A stretch of DNA of 25,669 nt from a virus. The notes below the pieces were generated by a model that saw only the letters and a list, made by a program, of their open reading frames with translations, did no database searches and had not been told where the DNA came from. The position numbers and the translations under genes were made by a program. This document shows positions 24,792 through 25,669 of this stretch, piece after piece. Numbering within the stretch: position 1 is the first letter of the stretch; the number at the start of each line of letters is the position of its first letter. The DNA lies in the IMG/VR virus record IMGVR_UViG_3300027754_000391, positions 1 through 25,669 of that record, one strand, 5' to 3'.

Positions 24792-24814
24792 AAAATCCCG
24801 CCGAAGCGGGATTT
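24790..24814 (-). terminator. Bidirectional terminator with UUCG tetraloop
   Basis: A perfect 9-bp inverted repeat, AAATCCCGC / GCGGGATTT, with a four-base loop. On the minus strand it reads CCCGC-TTCG-GCGGG followed by ATTTTTT, the C(UUCG)G loop and U-run typical of T4-family terminators. It therefore ends gene 32 transcription best. On the plus strand the U-tract is short (ATTTAAT), so it ends the tape-measure transcript more weakly. The U-run overlaps the tape-measure stop codon. Confidence 0.92.
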
Positions 24815-24831
24815 AATCACGGTAAGAAAGT

Positions 24832-25669
24832 TTACTCTTGTTCTGCAAGAGACTTAAAGTAATCTAAATCTTCATCATCAGCATGTAGAGGTTTATTCAA
24901 TACGGATGTATCATCTTTCAATGTTGCGATTGAGTCTTCAGCCTTTGATTTAACGATTGGTGCACCATCAAATCCAAGAACCTTTTCAAGACGGGTCTTG
25001 AGTTGGTCATAAGGTTTAAAGTTCTTACGTTCTGTGAAATCTTTGAGAGAATATTCTTTCTTCCAAAGTTCTTCAAGTTTATCATCATCACCATTTAACA
25101 ATGCAGACGCATCAGCAAATTCTGATTTGTCATAATTGCGATAGCCTTCAACATTACGAATCTTCAACTTGAAGTTAGCGCCTTCCCACAAGTCAAATGG
25201 ATTGACTGGTGTTTCATCAGCGAATTCAGGATTCATAGCCTCTGTAATCTTATCAAAGATTTTCTTACCAAACTTATACAGTCTGATTTGACCTTCGTTT
25301 GAAGGATTACTTGGGTCAGAAATAACAAGAATGTTTGCAACATAACTTAACTTGCGTTTTTGTTTACGAGCAACATCTTTGTTAGCTTCAACACCAGAGT
25401 TCCATAATGTATTGTTGTGTTCACACACAGGACACTTCTCATTCAAAGTGGTTAAACAGTTATCAATAAACCATCCACCAGGACCTTGAAATCCATGAGA
25501 GAAAGTGCGAACCCAAGGAAGAGCATCATCACCATCAATTGACGGTGCAGGAAGAAAACGAATAACAGCCATGCCGTTACCAGCTTTGTCTACTTCTGGT
25601 TGCCAGAAGCGTGTATCTTCTTTGGAGTTTGAGTCAGCAGTACCTGTTGAGGTTGCTTCAACTGCTTTA
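24832..25669 (-). CDS. 32: Single-stranded DNA-binding protein gp32, partial (5' end outside window)
   Basis: gp32 coats ssDNA in replication, recombination and repair. The frame is open to the right edge, so the N-terminal cooperativity domain is missing; 278 residues are visible. An ATG at 25572 is internal: the codons before it (RFWQPEVDKAGNG) match T4 WKLKLDNAGNG just ahead of AVIRFLPS. The zinc site is seen as His in FSHGF, Cys in IDNC, and CPVC (H-x12-C-x7-C-x2-C; T4 has x9 in the middle). The OB core continues with RKLSYVANILVISDPSNPSN and YKFGKKIFDKI, then PFDLWEGANFKLKIRNVEGY and RNYDKSEF. The C-terminus is acidic (HADDEDLDYFKSLAEQE), the tail that recruits replication partners in T4. 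It converges on the tape-measure gene across the UUCG terminator. Confidence 0.95.
   Translation of the reverse strand, partial: KAVEATSTGTADSNSKEDTRFWQPEVDKAGNGMAVIRFLPAPSIDGDDALPWVRTFSHGFQGPGGWFIDNCLTTLNEKCPVCEHNNTLWNSGVEANKDVARKQKRKLSYVANILVISDPSNPSNEGQIRLYKFGKKIFDKITEAMNPEFADETPVNPFDLWEGANFKLKIRNVEGYRNYDKSEFADASALLNGDDDKLEELWKKEYSLKDFTERKNFKPYDQLKTRLEKVLGFDGAPIVKSKAEDSIATLKDDTSVLNKPLHADDEDLDYFKSLAEQE

Noticed and set aside
25570-25572. ATG as the start of gene 32
   Set aside because: The frame continues upstream with residues matching T4 gp32 (AGNG before AVIRFLP), so this Met is internal and the gene is cut by the window edge.
1-25669. tRNA genes, CRISPR arrays, insertion sequences, homing endonucleases
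   Set aside because: I looked for tRNA T-loop signatures, regularly spaced repeats, transposase motifs and GIY-YIG/HNH motifs and saw none; the window is filled by structural genes.

Overview
The window is a block of tail and baseplate genes from a T4-like contractile-tailed phage (myovirus). The DNA is clearly AT-rich. The proteins look like those of the marine/freshwater branch of T4-like phages (cyanophage and pelagiphage relatives) rather than coliphage T4 itself: there is a DUF4815 giant structural protein, a hub spike without its lysozyme domain, and glycine-rich beta repeats inside several wedge proteins. There is no host DNA, tRNA, integrase, CRISPR or mobile element in view. All gene names rest on remembered family sequences and motifs, not on a database search.

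Layout. A leftward (minus-strand) operon of twelve genes runs from about 19286 down to the left edge. In transcription order it encodes gp48 (tube cap), gp53 (wedge), a gp27-like hub protein, gp5 (spike/OB hub), a PAAR spike tip (gp5.4-like), an unknown structural protein, gp25, gp6, a gp7-like wedge protein, gp8, a 1989-residue DUF4815 protein, and the start of a small coiled-coil protein cut by the window edge. Genes are packed with overlaps or gaps of 0 to about 10 bases. A rightward set starts 30 bases from gp48: gp4 (head completion, nuclease fold), an unrecognised conserved protein, gp54 (tube initiator), a gp26-like baseplate assembly protein, and a 910-residue tape-measure protein carrying a lysozyme-like domain. 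A UUCG-loop terminator follows. The leftward gene 32 (ssDNA-binding protein) then runs off the right edge.

How the genes work together. gp53, gp25, gp6, the gp7-like protein and gp8 should form the wedges. gp27-like, gp5 and PAAR form the central hub and needle. gp48 and gp54 start the tail tube on the hub. The tape measure and the gp26-like chaperone set up and time tube assembly. The DUF4815 protein probably makes the outer baseplate or fibre attachment layer.

The most interesting signal is a probable programmed -1 ribosomal frameshift at the end of the gp26-like gene. A canonical T TTT TTC slippery heptamer (21858-21864) lies just before the stop codon. Six bases later a perfect 10-bp long-range stem begins. 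The -1 frame then encodes a 64-residue, start-codon-poor extension ending exactly at the tape-measure ATG. This copies the logic of the lambda G/GT tail chaperones in a T4-type hub operon. Other points of note are the lysozyme domain sitting in the tape measure instead of the spike, near-leaderless spacing of late-promoter-like NATAAATA motifs, a recent 225-bp tandem duplication in the tape-measure gene, and a shared beta-repeat module in four baseplate proteins.
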